From Anabaena sp. UHCC 0187 (GTDB taxonomy: Bacteria; Cyanobacteriota; Cyanobacteriia; Cyanobacteriales; Nostocaceae), in NCBI RefSeq assembly GCF_009712035.1, contig NZ_VILB01000002.1, forward strand, positions 93,551-157,550: a stretch of DNA of 64,000 nt, read 5' to 3'. The position numbers and the translations under genes are program-made. Under the pieces are notes generated by a model that saw only the letters and a program-made list of their open reading frames with translations, searched no databases and was not told the origin of the DNA. Below, piece by piece: positions 18,303 through 27,496 of this stretch (the stretch's first letter is position 1; each line of letters begins with the position of its first letter).

Positions 18303-19308
18303 CTACATAAGCATTGAGAATATCAATTAAAATACTCGCACTAACGACAATTGCCCCAAAAAATACTAACACCCCTTGCACTGTGGGATAATCTCGGTCA
18401 GAAATAGCTTGATATAAACGATTTGCTAACCCTGGCCAGGAAAATGTGACTTCTGTTAAAATTGCGCCACCTAATAAGGAAGCAAATGTTAATCCCAATA
18501 CCGTAATAACTGGGATTAAGGCATTCTTTAAGGCATGGGAAACTAAAATCTTATTTTCAGAAATTCCTCGCGCTCTAGCTGCTTCTACATAATCAGCTTT
18601 TAAAGTTTGTTTTAAATTAACTCTGACAATGCGCTCAAAAATGCCACTTAGCAAAATTCCCAAAGTTAAACTTGGTAAAGCTAAATGATGTAAAGATGTG
18701 AAAAACTGACTGAAATTTCCACTTAATAAACTATCAATTGTATATAAACCAGTAATATTTGTAGGTGCAGGAAGATTGGGAGGAAAACGATTAGAATTGG
18801 GAAACCAACCTAATTGAACTGAGAAAATTAATTGTAACAACATACCTGCCCAAAACATCGGCAGTGCATAGGTAATAATCCCGAATAACCGCCCGCCAAT
18901 ATCAAAAGCAGTCCCCGGACGAGAAGCGGAAATAGTCCCGACTAAAACGCCAACAATCAAGGCTACAGCCATACTCGCAAATGCTAATTCTACTGTGGCT
19001 GGAAAATATTGACCAATGATTTCACCCACATTTTGCCCGCGACTGGTTAAGGAAGTGCCTAAATCAAAGCGCAGTAAATTACCTAAATAATTCAGATATT
19101 GTAACCAAATTGGTAAATCTAAACCAAGCTGTTTTCTTAATTCTTCTTTGGCACTTTCTGGCGCTCTTCCTCCCAGAATTGCATCTGCTGGATCTCCTGG
19201 TGTGGCTCTGAGTAAAAGAAAAACAATGGTGATAATAGTTAATAGTTGCAGTGGTGCAAATAGCAACCGAGAAACAATGTAATACTGTAAAGCTTTTGAA
19301 CGCGACAT
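18283..19308 (-). CDS. Peptide/nickel-type ABC transporter permease (DppB/OppB family)
   Basis: This 341-residue permease has the DppB start (YYIVSRLLFAPLQLLTIITIVFLLLRATPGDPAD), several hydrophobic helices, the coupling loop KADYVEAARARGISENKILVSHALKNALIPV, and the C-terminal FFGAIVVSASILIDILNAYVDPRIRY. It forms the inner-membrane channel with a DppC-type subunit. It lies 162 nt after the substrate-binding protein gene on the same strand, with a 109-bp nested palindrome in between. Its last codons are duplicated downstream. Confidence 0.92.
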   Translation of the reverse strand: MSRSKALQYYIVSRLLFAPLQLLTIITIVFLLLRATPGDPADAILGGRAPESAKEELRKQLGLDLPIWLQYLNYLGNLLRFDLGTSLTSRGQNVGEIIGQYFPATVELAFASMAVALIVGVLVGTISASRPGTAFDIGGRLFGIITYALPMFWAGMLLQLIFSVQLGWFPNSNRFPPNLPAPTNITGLYTIDSLLSGNFSQFFTSLHHLALPSLTLGILLSGIFERIVRVNLKQTLKADYVEAARARGISENKILVSHALKNALIPVITVLGLTFASLLGGAILTEVTFSWPGLANRLYQAISDRDYPTVQGVLVFFGAIVVSASILIDILNAYVDPRIRY

Positions 19309-19341
19309 ATTTATTAATTAAAAATTCAAAATTCACAAAAA

Positions 19342-19450
19342 CCTCGTTCCTTGTCTCTGACAAGGAATGCAGTCTTGAGGCTCTGCCTCATATAATTAAC
19401 AAGAGGCAGAGCCTCTAAATTTCATTCCCAGCCGGAGTCTGGGAACGAGG
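19342..19450. repeat. 109-bp nested palindrome (MITE-like)
   Basis: Outer arms CCTCGTTCC (19342-19350) and GGAACGAGG (19442-19450) enclose GGAATG/CATTCC and then GAGGCTCTGCCTC (19377-19389) opposite GAGGCAGAGCCTC (19403-19415), each inner arm being itself nearly palindromic. The element lies between the substrate-binding protein gene and the permease gene. There is no coding capacity, so it is a non-autonomous repeat or an RNA structure. Confidence 0.85.
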
Positions 19451-19470
19451 AAACGAGAAATCACTAATGA

Positions 19471-21102
19471 CTACTTTTTAATTGTTTTATAAATCAGGTT
19501 TTGAGTAGGATCAAGTTTGACGTTGTTTACGCCTTTTTGAGCAAATACATAATCTTTGTTTTGCCATAAAGGTATGTAGGGAACATCAGTTAAAACTTGG
19601 GCTTGAATGTCTGCAAATATTTTTTTCCGGGCTTCAGGATTTTGTTCTTTCCGTTGTTGATCTATGAGTTTATTCATAGCCTCACTATAATAGAATGAAC
19701 CCTGGGTTTGACTGCCTCCTTCTTCACAACCTTTAGCAACTGAACCTTTTTCACAAGCTAAAAATGGCTGCACGTAGTTGTCTGGATCTAAAAAGTCTGG
19801 ATACCAATCAAGTAAAGCGGCTGGATATAAACCTTTGGAAATTTCTTTATAAAAGGTAGCACCTTCTACAGTTTTAACTTCCAATTGTAACATCCCATCC
19901 ATTTTAGTATCAGCAAGAGATTTTAGGGTTTGGGCAGCTAAACTGCGAGTGGGTGAACTTGCAGGATACCAAATTTGCACTTTGGCAGGATTTTCTTTAG
20001 AGAAACCAGCCGCAACTAAGGATTTTTTAGCTTGTTCAAAGTTACCATCACCATATTTATCTTTAAATAATGGTTGGGAAACATTGAAGGTTGTGGGAAT
20101 CATGCTGTAAAGAGGATCTGCTTGAGAATATAATACCCGCGCATTTAATAATGGTCGATCAATTAATGATGCCATCGCTTGTCTCACTTCTACCTTATCT
20201 AAAGGTTTCTGATTGCGATTTAAGGTCATATAACTAACCACACTACCTTGGGCGGTAATTGCTTGCCAATCTCCTTTTTTTGCACTTTCTTCTAAACTAC
20301 GAATTTGGTCTGGTTGCAAAGATAGATAAGCCACATCTACCGCACCAGTTTTAAAGGCATTAAATAAGTTAACTGGACTGGTTTGAATTTGGACATTCAC
20401 ACCTTTATTTTCGGGTTTTGTTCCCCAATATTTATCAAATACATCAAATCTCAAGGAATCAGTTCCATAGTTAGCTAATTTGTAAGCACCAGTCCCGACA
20501 AAGATATTCGGTTTAAATTTCCCAGCCCCAATTTCATAAGCTGTTGGTGAAACTGCACAGACTCCAGAAAATGCTAACAAGGAAGGAAAAGCTGCAAAGG
20601 GTTTTTTCAGTTTAATTGTTAACTCGTCTTCTCCTGTGGCTTTAACTGAAGCTATGGTATCAGAAAGCAAGAAAGATGGTTTACCTTTATTTTCAATAAA
20701 CCGTTGAATACTAAACTCCATTGCTTTGGCATTGAAGGGAGTACCATCATGAAATACTACTCCTTTGCGAATAGGAATGGTGTAAGTTAAACCATCGGCA
20801 CTGACTTTAGGTAATGCTGTGGCCAATTGTGGTTTAATTTCTGTACTTCCTGGTTCATAAGTATATAAGCGATCGCTCATATTAAAAATTAAACCCAAGG
20901 ATGATAATTCATACGCATCAGCAGGATCAAGAGTTCTCGGCTTTCCTGTTGTCCCAATAGTAATCCGACCATCACCCGCAGGAGTATTGACAACACCAGT
21001 CGAGGGCGTATTTGTTTGTTGTTTAGGAGTACAACTAACAACTAATAATAGACAAAGACAGAACAAAGATAGGAACTTTGTCATCCTACCCCACTGTTTC
21101 AT
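19471..21102 (-). CDS. ABC transporter substrate-binding lipoprotein, SBP_bac_5 family (DppA-like)
   Basis: From the ATG at 21102, the product is 543 residues and starts with a lipoprotein signal, MKQWGRMTKFLSLF followed by a hydrophobic stretch and the lipobox VVSC before TPKQQTN. In-frame starts at 21150 and 21084 are alternatives. The mature protein has the family 5 pattern: GTTGKPRTLDPADAYE, YTIPIRKGVVFHDGTPFNAKAMEFSIQRF and a C-terminal DVPYIPLWQNKDYVF. Such proteins bind peptides, nickel complexes or other small solutes for a Dpp-type importer. The ligand is unknown. The dppB-like gene follows on the same strand. Confidence 0.92.
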   Translation of the reverse strand: MKQWGRMTKFLSLFCLCLLLVVSCTPKQQTNTPSTGVVNTPAGDGRITIGTTGKPRTLDPADAYELSSLGLIFNMSDRLYTYEPGSTEIKPQLATALPKVSADGLTYTIPIRKGVVFHDGTPFNAKAMEFSIQRFIENKGKPSFLLSDTIASVKATGEDELTIKLKKPFAAFPSLLAFSGVCAVSPTAYEIGAGKFKPNIFVGTGAYKLANYGTDSLRFDVFDKYWGTKPENKGVNVQIQTSPVNLFNAFKTGAVDVAYLSLQPDQIRSLEESAKKGDWQAITAQGSVVSYMTLNRNQKPLDKVEVRQAMASLIDRPLLNARVLYSQADPLYSMIPTTFNVSQPLFKDKYGDGNFEQAKKSLVAAGFSKENPAKVQIWYPASSPTRSLAAQTLKSLADTKMDGMLQLEVKTVEGATFYKEISKGLYPAALLDWYPDFLDPDNYVQPFLACEKGSVAKGCEEGGSQTQGSFYYSEAMNKLIDQQRKEQNPEARKKIFADIQAQVLTDVPYIPLWQNKDYVFAQKGVNNVKLDPTQNLIYKTIKK

Positions 21103-21314
21103 TTGCAAGGAACACCAAGTTATCATTATGAAAATCTTTTCAATCAGCAATCGGTAATTATAGCAGGGAACAGGGAATAGTCAATAAGTAAGCATTTTAT
21201 AATATACCTAACTTCTTGAATAATTTACGTATTTGAAGTCGGTCATTTTTCTAAATTAAAATGGATTATCATATTATTATTCGCAAAAAGTCCGATCAAA
21301 GCATTAAATAAATT

Positions 21315-21902
21315 ATGGTTTTAACAGCTTCGACAATGTTGCCTCTAGGCACTAAAGCTCCAAATTTTCATCTACCAGAAGTAGTATCTGGAAAAACAAT
21401 TTCTCTTGATAATTTTGCCGACAAGAAAGCATTACTAATCATGTTTATTTGTCGTCATTGCCCATTTGTTAAGCATATTCAACAAGAATTAGCAAGGTTA
21501 GATCAAGATTACAGCAACAGTAATTTAGGGATTATTGCCATTAGTGCCAATGATGCTCAAAATTATGCCAATGATGCCCCAGAATCGTTAAAAGAAATGG
21601 CTATAGAACTGGGGTTTGGTTTTACCTTCTGTTACGACGAAACTCAAGAAATAGCAAAAGCTTATACAGCAGCTTGTACACCAGATTTCTTTTTATCTGA
21701 TAACGAAAGAAAACTCGTTTATCGTGGACAATTAGATGATAGTCGTCCTAGCAATAATCAACCTGTGACAGGTAAAGATTTAAGAGCAGCTATTACCGCA
21801 GTCTTAAATAATCAACCCGTAACAAGTGAACAAAAGCCGAGTATTGGTTGCAATATCAAATGGAAACCAGGTAACGAACCTAGTACCGCAGGGCGGAATT
21901 AA
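21315..21902 (+). CDS. Thioredoxin-like (AhpC/TSA-ResA type) protein
   Basis: The 195-residue protein starts with GTKAPNFHLPEVVSGKTISLDNFADKKALLIMF, the AhpC/TSA-ResA thioredoxin-fold entry, followed by CRHC (Cys46-Cys49), a variant redox motif, and a cis-Pro region TAACTPDFFL. No signal peptide is obvious, so it is probably cytosolic. It would act as a thiol reductase or peroxidase-like protein; the substrate is unknown. It diverges from the substrate-binding lipoprotein gene. Confidence 0.87.
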   Translation: MVLTASTMLPLGTKAPNFHLPEVVSGKTISLDNFADKKALLIMFICRHCPFVKHIQQELARLDQDYSNSNLGIIAISANDAQNYANDAPESLKEMAIELGFGFTFCYDETQEIAKAYTAACTPDFFLSDNERKLVYRGQLDDSRPSNNQPVTGKDLRAAITAVLNNQPVTSEQKPSIGCNIKWKPGNEPSTAGRN

Positions 21903-21921
21903 AAATTAACAATTAAAAATT

Positions 21922-21947
21922 AAAAAAGCAGATTATACAAGCTTTTT
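21922..21947. repeat. Short AT-rich hairpin, also present at 44718-44743
   Basis: AAAAAAGC (21922-21929) and GCTTTTT (21941-21947) flank GATTATACAA-type sequence. The reverse complement of almost the same element occurs at 44718-44743. It may terminate the thioredoxin-like gene, although the stem is weak. Confidence 0.45.
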
Positions 21948-22030
21948 AGTAATTTTTAATTGTTGGTTGATTTACACTGTTGTGTACTAGTTATTAAGAC
22001 TAATTGTTAATTATCAGTTGTCCATTGCCT

Positions 22031-22543
22031 TCAATGCTGAATTTCCAAATTAAGAATATAATGCCCTAATTGGACTTTTCCTGTCCACAGTTCATACTCT
22101 AAACGCAAATGCTCTGGAAGAGGATGCCCGCTGATAGTAAAGCTTTTGGTGAAATTACGTAAACGAATGGGTTGATGGAGTTGTAATGATTCATTCGGCA
22201 ACCAAAAACGACTAATCCCATAGACACCTTGCTCCCAAAAATGACGGTAACTAACCTGGGCATTACCTTGCATAGTCATACTTAACCGATAGGGAGAAAT
22301 TTCCAACCATAATATCCTGGGACTGCTAGGAGGAGAAAAATTGTTTTTAGTTTGGGAAAGAGTATCTTCAGGATTTAAATAACTTCCTACTTCACAACTA
22401 ATCAGCGGTGGTGCAGTTAATACTAAATGAAATTTATCTGTATCTCTTTGATACAAAGTTCCGGCAGTTTCAACCACAGACCAAATTGGCAAGTCAGTGG
22501 AAATCATGGATAGACATACGGGTTTGCGGTGGTGAGTTAGCAT
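22031..22543 (-). CDS. Conserved-looking hypothetical protein
   Basis: I do not recognise this 170-residue protein. It has no signal peptide, membrane helix or known motif; the composition (many aromatic residues and a beta-strand-like alternation such as YRHFWEQGVYGISRFWLP and LRLEYELWTGKVQLGHYILNLEI) suggests a soluble beta-rich domain. An internal ATG at 22507 (MISTDLPIWSVV) is an alternative start. It diverges from aroA, which starts 226 nt away. It is treated as a real gene because the frame is open and its amino-acid composition is normal. Confidence 0.65.
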   Translation of the reverse strand: MLTHHRKPVCLSMISTDLPIWSVVETAGTLYQRDTDKFHLVLTAPPLISCEVGSYLNPEDTLSQTKNNFSPPSSPRILWLEISPYRLSMTMQGNAQVSYRHFWEQGVYGISRFWLPNESLQLHQPIRLRNFTKSFTISGHPLPEHLRLEYELWTGKVQLGHYILNLEIQH

Positions 22544-22768
22544 GAGAGCGTGAGGGGTTAAAATTGAATAATAAAACTCCAGCAGTTTAGTTTAAACTAA
22601 TAGACTTGTTGGCAAATTGCTAATTAAATATGGTATTATCTGTCACCTGTTCTCTACCTTAAGAAATACTATAGTTACCAAAAAGCGGTAGGATACTAAA
22701 TTGGAAGTTGATAGTGACAATTAAGTCGCTGTTTAGCTTTTATTCTATTCAAAATTCATTGTATCCTA

Positions 22769-24118
22769 ATGTCGGCTGTTGTTATTACTTTAGAAACTCA
22801 AGCAAACTCTTCTGATCACTTAATTATTCAGCGCTCTCCTGCTGGATTGTCTTTACAGGGACGTATCCGCGTCCCTGGAGATAAATCTATTTCCCATCGC
22901 GCTTTGATGTTGGGTGCGATCGCAGAAGGTGAAACTCAGATTCAAGGACTGCTTTTAGGCGAAGATCCCCGTAGCACTGCGGCTTGTTTTCGGGCGTTAG
23001 GTGCAGAAATTTCGGAATTAAATACAGAATTAGTTAAAGTTAAAGGCATCGGTTTGGGCAATTTCCAAGAACCTCTAGATGTCCTGGACGCTGGTAATTC
23101 TGGGACAACGATGAGGTTGATGTTGGGCTTGTTAGCATCCCATCCAGGGCGATTTTTCACAGTGACTGGTGATAGTTCTTTGCGATCGCGTCCCATGTCT
23201 CGTGTTGTCAAACCGCTGCAACAAATGGGAGCGCAAATTTGGGGACGCAAAGGCAACACTTTAGCACCTCTAGCCATTCAAGGACAAGCCCTGCAACCGA
23301 TTCATTATCATTCTCCCATTGCTTCGGCTCAAGTTAAATCCTGCATTCTTCTCGCGGGTTTAAATACGGAAGGACAAACCACCGTCACCGAACCCGCTTT
23401 ATCACGGGATCACAGTGAACGAATGTTAAGAGCTTTTGGCGCAGAATTAACTGTAAATTCAGACACCAACAGCGTTACTATCACTGGTGGGGCGAAACTC
23501 TATGGACAAACTGTAATTGTCCCTGGTGATATCAGTTCAGCGGCTTTTTGGTTAGTGGCTGGGGCGATAGTTCCTGGTTCAGATTTGGTAGTCGAAAATG
23601 TCGGTGTCAATCCTACCCGCACGGGTATTTTAGAAGCTTTGGCAATGATGGGGGCAGATATTCAACTAGAGAATCAGCGCGAAGTCGCGGGAGAACCTGT
23701 GGCTGATATCCGCGTCCGTTCTGGTGGTTTAAAAAGCTGTACCATCGCTGGTGATATTATTCCCAGATTAATTGATGAAATTCCTATTTTGGCAGTTGCG
23801 GCGGCTTTTGCTGAGGGGACAACAATTATTCGGGATGCGGAGGAGTTAAGAGTCAAAGAGAGCGATCGCATTACGGTGATGGCACAACAACTCAATAAAA
23901 TGGGGGCAAAAATCACCGAATTACCCGATGGGATGGAAATTACTGGCGGTACTCCCTTAGTCGGTGCGGAAGTAGATAGCCATACAGATCATCGTATTGC
24001 TATGAGTTTAGCGATTGCAGCCCTCAACGCCAGCGGCACAACCACCATTCATCGCGCTGAAGCCGCAGCTATTTCTTATCCTAATTTCACAGCCACATTA
24101 CGGGAAGTTTGTCAATAA
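22769..24118 (+). CDS. aroA: 3-phosphoshikimate 1-carboxyvinyltransferase (EPSP synthase)
   Basis: This 449-residue enzyme has the conserved motifs [15 protein letters not shown] (near 33-47), [46 protein letters not shown] and DHRIAMS close to the C-terminus. It condenses shikimate-3-phosphate with phosphoenolpyruvate in the shikimate pathway in the cytosol. The gene stands alone between a divergent hypothetical gene and a convergent amidase gene. Three HIP1 octamers lie inside it, so it has normal host sequence character. Confidence 0.97.
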   Translation: MSAVVITLETQANSSDHLIIQRSPAGLSLQGRIRVPGDKSISHRALMLGAIAEGETQIQGLLLGEDPRSTAACFRALGAEISELNTELVKVKGIGLGNFQEPLDVLDAGNSGTTMRLMLGLLASHPGRFFTVTGDSSLRSRPMSRVVKPLQQMGAQIWGRKGNTLAPLAIQGQALQPIHYHSPIASAQVKSCILLAGLNTEGQTTVTEPALSRDHSERMLRAFGAELTVNSDTNSVTITGGAKLYGQTVIVPGDISSAAFWLVAGAIVPGSDLVVENVGVNPTRTGILEALAMMGADIQLENQREVAGEPVADIRVRSGGLKSCTIAGDIIPRLIDEIPILAVAAAFAEGTTIIRDAEELRVKESDRITVMAQQLNKMGAKITELPDGMEITGGTPLVGAEVDSHTDHRIAMSLAIAALNASGTTTIHRAEAAAISYPNFTATLREVCQ

Positions 24119-24231
24119 TTTTTAGGGGCTGGGATAAGGGAAAGGTACAGGGATTGAGTAGATACGATGATATCCACAGGAAAAATATGAAGTAAAAGTC
24201 ATTTTAAAATCGTTAAATATTAATAGAAACT

Positions 24232-24258
24232 GGTGCGTTACATTTCATTAACGCATCC
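24232..24258. repeat. Hairpin GGTGCGTTA / TAACGCATCC
   Basis: GGTGCGTTA (24232-24240) and TAACGCATCC (24249-24258) form a stem around an 8-nt loop, between the convergent genes aroA and the amidase. It resembles a GTGCGTTA-type dispersed repeat and could act as a terminator. Confidence 0.55.
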
Positions 24259-24331
24259 TAAAGAATTAATTGGGATGAAATTAATCAACAGTTTGCAGAT
24301 GCCATTAAAATAGGGTAATCTTTATCTTTTT

Positions 24332-25051
24332 TCAGTGCTGATATTGTCTAAACCATTCTACAATTGATTCAGCTAGTATAACGGCTAACTTTTTTTGTTC
24401 CTGGGGATTAACTATCCACTCAAATTCTTGAGGATGGGTCATAAAACCCAATTCCAACACCACTGATGGGGCAATTTCTGGACGAGTCAATGCTAAGTTA
24501 TTCCAATACACACCTTGAGATTTACGTCCTAATTTATTCACTAAATAGTGATGTATGATGTTTGCTAAACTATGGGATTGGGGATGATACCAAAAACTTC
24601 TGACTCCCTGAGTTTTTTCTGCATCACCATCAATTTCTATAGCTGTATAATGTATGGTAATAGTAATTTTAGGTTCTACTTGATTAATTATCCTTTGACG
24701 TTCCAGTAAAGATATTTCTCGATCCTCTTCCCTAGACATCACCACTATAGCACCTCGTTTCTGTAGTTCAGTCCGCAAGAATTTTGAAACAATTAAATTT
24801 GCATCCTTAGCTAAAAATCCCGTAAAACCAGCAGCACCAGTTTCCTTTCCACCATGTCCTGGATTAACTAAAATTTTGATCCCAGATAGCGGTTTGTATT
24901 TGTTTCCTATCTTTTGATAGTCACCAACTTGTTTTAACCTTGGTAAAGATTCTACTGTGGCCAAAACTGGTGACGGACTAGAAAGAAATACTAAAAGAAG
25001 AAATCCCGACAATCTACCCAATTGATTAAAAATTTTTGACTTTAACTGCAC
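24332..25051 (-). CDS. N-acetylmuramoyl-L-alanine amidase (Amidase_3 family)
   Basis: The GTG at 25051 is preferred because it gives a normal signal peptide (basic QLKSK, hydrophobic LSGFLLLVFLSS, then SPVLA); an upstream TTG at 25117 would add 22 residues. The amidase domain shows the zinc ligands in VNPGHGGKETG (His and Glu) and TIHYTA (His; usually SIHxNA), and the catalytic Glu region VVLELGFMTHPQE. It would cut the bond between muramic acid and the stem peptide in the periplasm, for cell separation or septal pore formation. It has no AMIN domain and is shorter than AmiC-type enzymes. Confidence 0.88.
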   Translation of the reverse strand: MQLKSKIFNQLGRLSGFLLLVFLSSPSPVLATVESLPRLKQVGDYQKIGNKYKPLSGIKILVNPGHGGKETGAAGFTGFLAKDANLIVSKFLRTELQKRGAIVVMSREEDREISLLERQRIINQVEPKITITIHYTAIEIDGDAEKTQGVRSFWYHPQSHSLANIIHHYLVNKLGRKSQGVYWNNLALTRPEIAPSVVLELGFMTHPQEFEWIVNPQEQKKLAVILAESIVEWFRQYQH

Positions 25052-25210
25052 TTTACTGTGATATAAAATAGTAAATTCGTAGGGTGTATTAGCGACAGTA
25101 TACCACACTAATATCAATATTTTTTGTCAGAATCAGGATGCACAGGATTTTTGTTAAATTCATCCATATTTTCGGAAATTGCGCTAATTTCAATTTATAA
25201 AAACTTGATA

Positions 25211-25310
25211 TAGGTGTTGGGTTTCGTTACCTCAACCCAACCTACAAGAGACTTCCAAGAAATAAATTATCCCAAGAAACGAACCACAGAGGCACAGAGT
25301 ACACAGAGAG
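25211..25310. repeat. Two dispersed repeat pieces between amidase and FetB-like genes
   Basis: TAGGTGTTGGGTTTCGTTAC...CAACCCAACCTAC (25211-25245) belongs to the TAGGTTGGGTT family. It is followed by CGAACCACAGAGGCACAGAG (25279-25298) and ACACAGAGAGAG, belonging to a second family also seen near 27.4, 39.4 and 53.8 kb. No gene is seen in 25118-25384. Confidence 0.65.
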
Positions 25311-25384
25311 AGAATTTTTGCATCAGTTTTGGGACATTTTTTTATTTGGAAGTCTCCAATTAATTTTCTCTTCACCAATTCGCA

Positions 25385-26161
25385 TCATCTAATTAACTGC
25401 ATTGCTGAATTAAAAAACTGCCGACATAAGCCTTTTGTAATTAAAATGGTTGTCAACAAATTGGTGACAGCTACCATAAAAATAATTAAAATCTCGTAGG
25501 ATACAGCCTCTAGTGGTGCAACACCAGCTAATAATTGTCCATTGGTAAAGGTTGGTACTGTTACCATACCAATTAACATCATTTGATTTAAAGTGGGAAG
25601 AAAGGCGGCGCGAATTGCTTCTTTGCGGTAGGGTTTAATCGCCTGTTCCACATTTGCACCTAAACTTAAATGGGTTTCTATTTCCGTGGGAAATTGGTTG
25701 ATACTACTAACTAAACGTTCTCCCGCTATTGCTGCTGCATTCATGGCATTACCCAGCAAGATGCCAGCTAAAGGAATGATATAACGCGGTTCATACCATC
25801 TATCTGGTTGAATAATTAAAAAATTGGTGTAAAGCAATGTTAAGGACGTGCTGACAAAAATCGCAATCCAGACTAAAGGTAAAACTTGAGGAATTTTTTG
25901 GCTGATGCGATTGCGAGTAATAATTGCAGTAATTGTCAGGATTATTGCTAAAATCCCCACTACTGCCCAAACGTTGTTAACGGCAAAAATAAAGTCAAAA
26001 ATGTATCCTAATACAAGTAGTTGGAGGATAGTTCTACCAGTAGCGATCGCTAAATTTAATTCTAGTCCTAATTGCTCCCACGCCGATATCCCAATGGCAA
26101 TAGCCATTAAGCCCATAGCTAAAGCCAAATCTACCATATCCAATTTGATTAGCTCTGGCAT
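25385..26161 (-). CDS. FetB/UPF0014-family ABC transporter permease
   Basis: The 258-residue membrane protein has about seven hydrophobic helices and UPF0014 hallmarks: ATGRTILQLLVLGYIFDFIF, the GNAMNAAAIAGERL segment, LSLGANVEQAIKPYRKEAIRAAFLPTLNQM and VTVPTFTNGQLLAG. In E. coli, FetB forms an iron-export ABC transporter with the ATPase FetA. No ATPase gene is adjacent, so the partner must be encoded elsewhere and the metal remains a guess. It diverges from the DegT-type aminotransferase gene by 72 nt. Confidence 0.88.
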   Translation of the reverse strand: MPELIKLDMVDLALAMGLMAIAIGISAWEQLGLELNLAIATGRTILQLLVLGYIFDFIFAVNNVWAVVGILAIILTITAIITRNRISQKIPQVLPLVWIAIFVSTSLTLLYTNFLIIQPDRWYEPRYIIPLAGILLGNAMNAAAIAGERLVSSINQFPTEIETHLSLGANVEQAIKPYRKEAIRAAFLPTLNQMMLIGMVTVPTFTNGQLLAGVAPLEAVSYEILIIFMVAVTNLLTTILITKGLCRQFFNSAMQLIR

Positions 26162-26233
26162 AGTTTGTCTACCTCTTCATGATTGGAAACTTTACAAACA
26201 TAACTTTTGTATCTAAAAATAAGATAAAAACTC

Positions 26234-27382
26234 ATGGTTAAAAGTGTAAATTCGATTCCCGCCTTTGATATTAAACAACAATATGCCACTATTGAAGCTG
26301 AAGTAAGTGCTGCTGTCTTAGCCGTTCTGGCTTCTGGGCGTTATATTGGTGGTCCAGCAATTACAGATTTTGAACAACAGTTTGCAGCTTATCATGGTGT
26401 CAGTGAATGTGTAGCTTGCAACTCTGGTACTGATGCCCTATTTTTAGCATTACGCGCTTTAGGAATTGGCGCAGGTGATGAAGTTATTACCACACCATTT
26501 ACTTTTTTTGCAACAACAGAAGTTATCAGTGCCGTAGGGGCAACGCCAGTATTTGTAGATATTGATGTAACTACGTTTAATTTAGATGTAGAAAAATTAG
26601 CCGCAGCGATTACAGCAAACACCAAAGCGATTATGCCAGTCCACCTGTTTGGACTCCCTGTGGAGATGACAGGATTAATGGAAATTGCCAAAGCTCATAA
26701 TTTAGCAGTAATTGAAGATTGCGCTCAAGCTACCGGTGCAAGTTGGGAAAATCAAAAAGTCGGTAGTATTGGCCATGTTGGTTGCTTTAGTTTCTACCCT
26801 ACCAAAAATCTTGGTGGTTGCGGTGATGGTGGCGCAATTACCACAAATGATCCAGCGATCGCTACACAATTACGAGTTTTGCGAGAACATGGGAGTAAGG
26901 TAAGATATATTCATGAAGAAATTGGTGTCAATAGTCGGTTAGATGCTATTCAAGCCGTAATTCTGCAAATTAAACTGCGCTATCTCGATTCTTGGAACAA
27001 CAGACGCAAACAAATCGCTGATTATTATTACCAACATCTCAGTTCACTTTCTGGTATCATTGTCCCTCAAGAATATCCGGGCGGAGTTGGGGTTTGGAAT
27101 CAATATACCATTCGTGTTTCTGGAGAAAGACGCAATGGTGCAAGTGGTAAATATCGAGATTGGGTAAAAAATCAAATGCAGGAACAGGGTGTTAATTCCA
27201 TGATTTACTATCCCTTACCTTTACATTTGCAGCCAGTGTATAAAAATTTAGGTTATCAGCCAGGACAATTGCCAGTAGCAGAGCAAGCTTGTCATGAAGT
27301 TTTATCCTTACCCATGTTCCCCGAATTGGAGCAAGAACAACAAGATAAAGTTATTGATACCTTAAAAAATTGTTTATCCTGA
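26234..27382 (+). CDS. DegT/DnrJ/EryC1/StrS-family sugar aminotransferase
   Basis: This 382-residue PLP enzyme starts IPAFDIKQQYATIEAEV and has ACNSGTDALFLALRALGIGAGDEVITTPFTFFAT, AVIEDCAQATGA (PLP-binding Asp), and the Schiff-base Lys191 in FSFYPTKNLGGCGDGGAI. Such enzymes add an amino group to nucleotide-linked keto-sugars for surface polysaccharide or glycolipid synthesis. No other sugar genes are next to it; the epimerase at 53.9 kb is distant. It converges with ycf23 across a repeat. Confidence 0.93.
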   Translation: MVKSVNSIPAFDIKQQYATIEAEVSAAVLAVLASGRYIGGPAITDFEQQFAAYHGVSECVACNSGTDALFLALRALGIGAGDEVITTPFTFFATTEVISAVGATPVFVDIDVTTFNLDVEKLAAAITANTKAIMPVHLFGLPVEMTGLMEIAKAHNLAVIEDCAQATGASWENQKVGSIGHVGCFSFYPTKNLGGCGDGGAITTNDPAIATQLRVLREHGSKVRYIHEEIGVNSRLDAIQAVILQIKLRYLDSWNNRRKQIADYYYQHLSSLSGIIVPQEYPGGVGVWNQYTIRVSGERRNGASGKYRDWVKNQMQEQGVNSMIYYPLPLHLQPVYKNLGYQPGQLPVAEQACHEVLSLPMFPELEQEQQDKVIDTLKNCLS

Positions 27383-27399
27383 ATTTTCGGGGTAAAAAA

Positions 27400-27485
27400 G
27401 AGGCAGAAAAGCACAGAGTAGAGGAAAAATATTCATCTTCCCTCTTAGCTCTTACCTCTGTGTCCTCTGCGCCTCTGCGGTTCGA
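27400..27485. repeat. Degenerate palindromic repeat, CAGAGGCGCAGAG family
   Basis: The left arm (AGAGGCAGAAAAGCACAGAG, from about 27400) and the right arm (CCTCTGTGTCCTCTGCGCCT then CTGCGGTTCG, to 27485) are similar in inverted orientation. It lies between convergent genes. Confidence 0.65.
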
Positions 27486-27496
27486 TACATTACCTA

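Noticed and set aside
24261-24318. Possible C-terminal remnant peptide (NWDEINQQFADAIKIG) before the amidase gene
   Set aside because: Only about 18 codons, no start, and competing frames are equally open; homology could not be tested.
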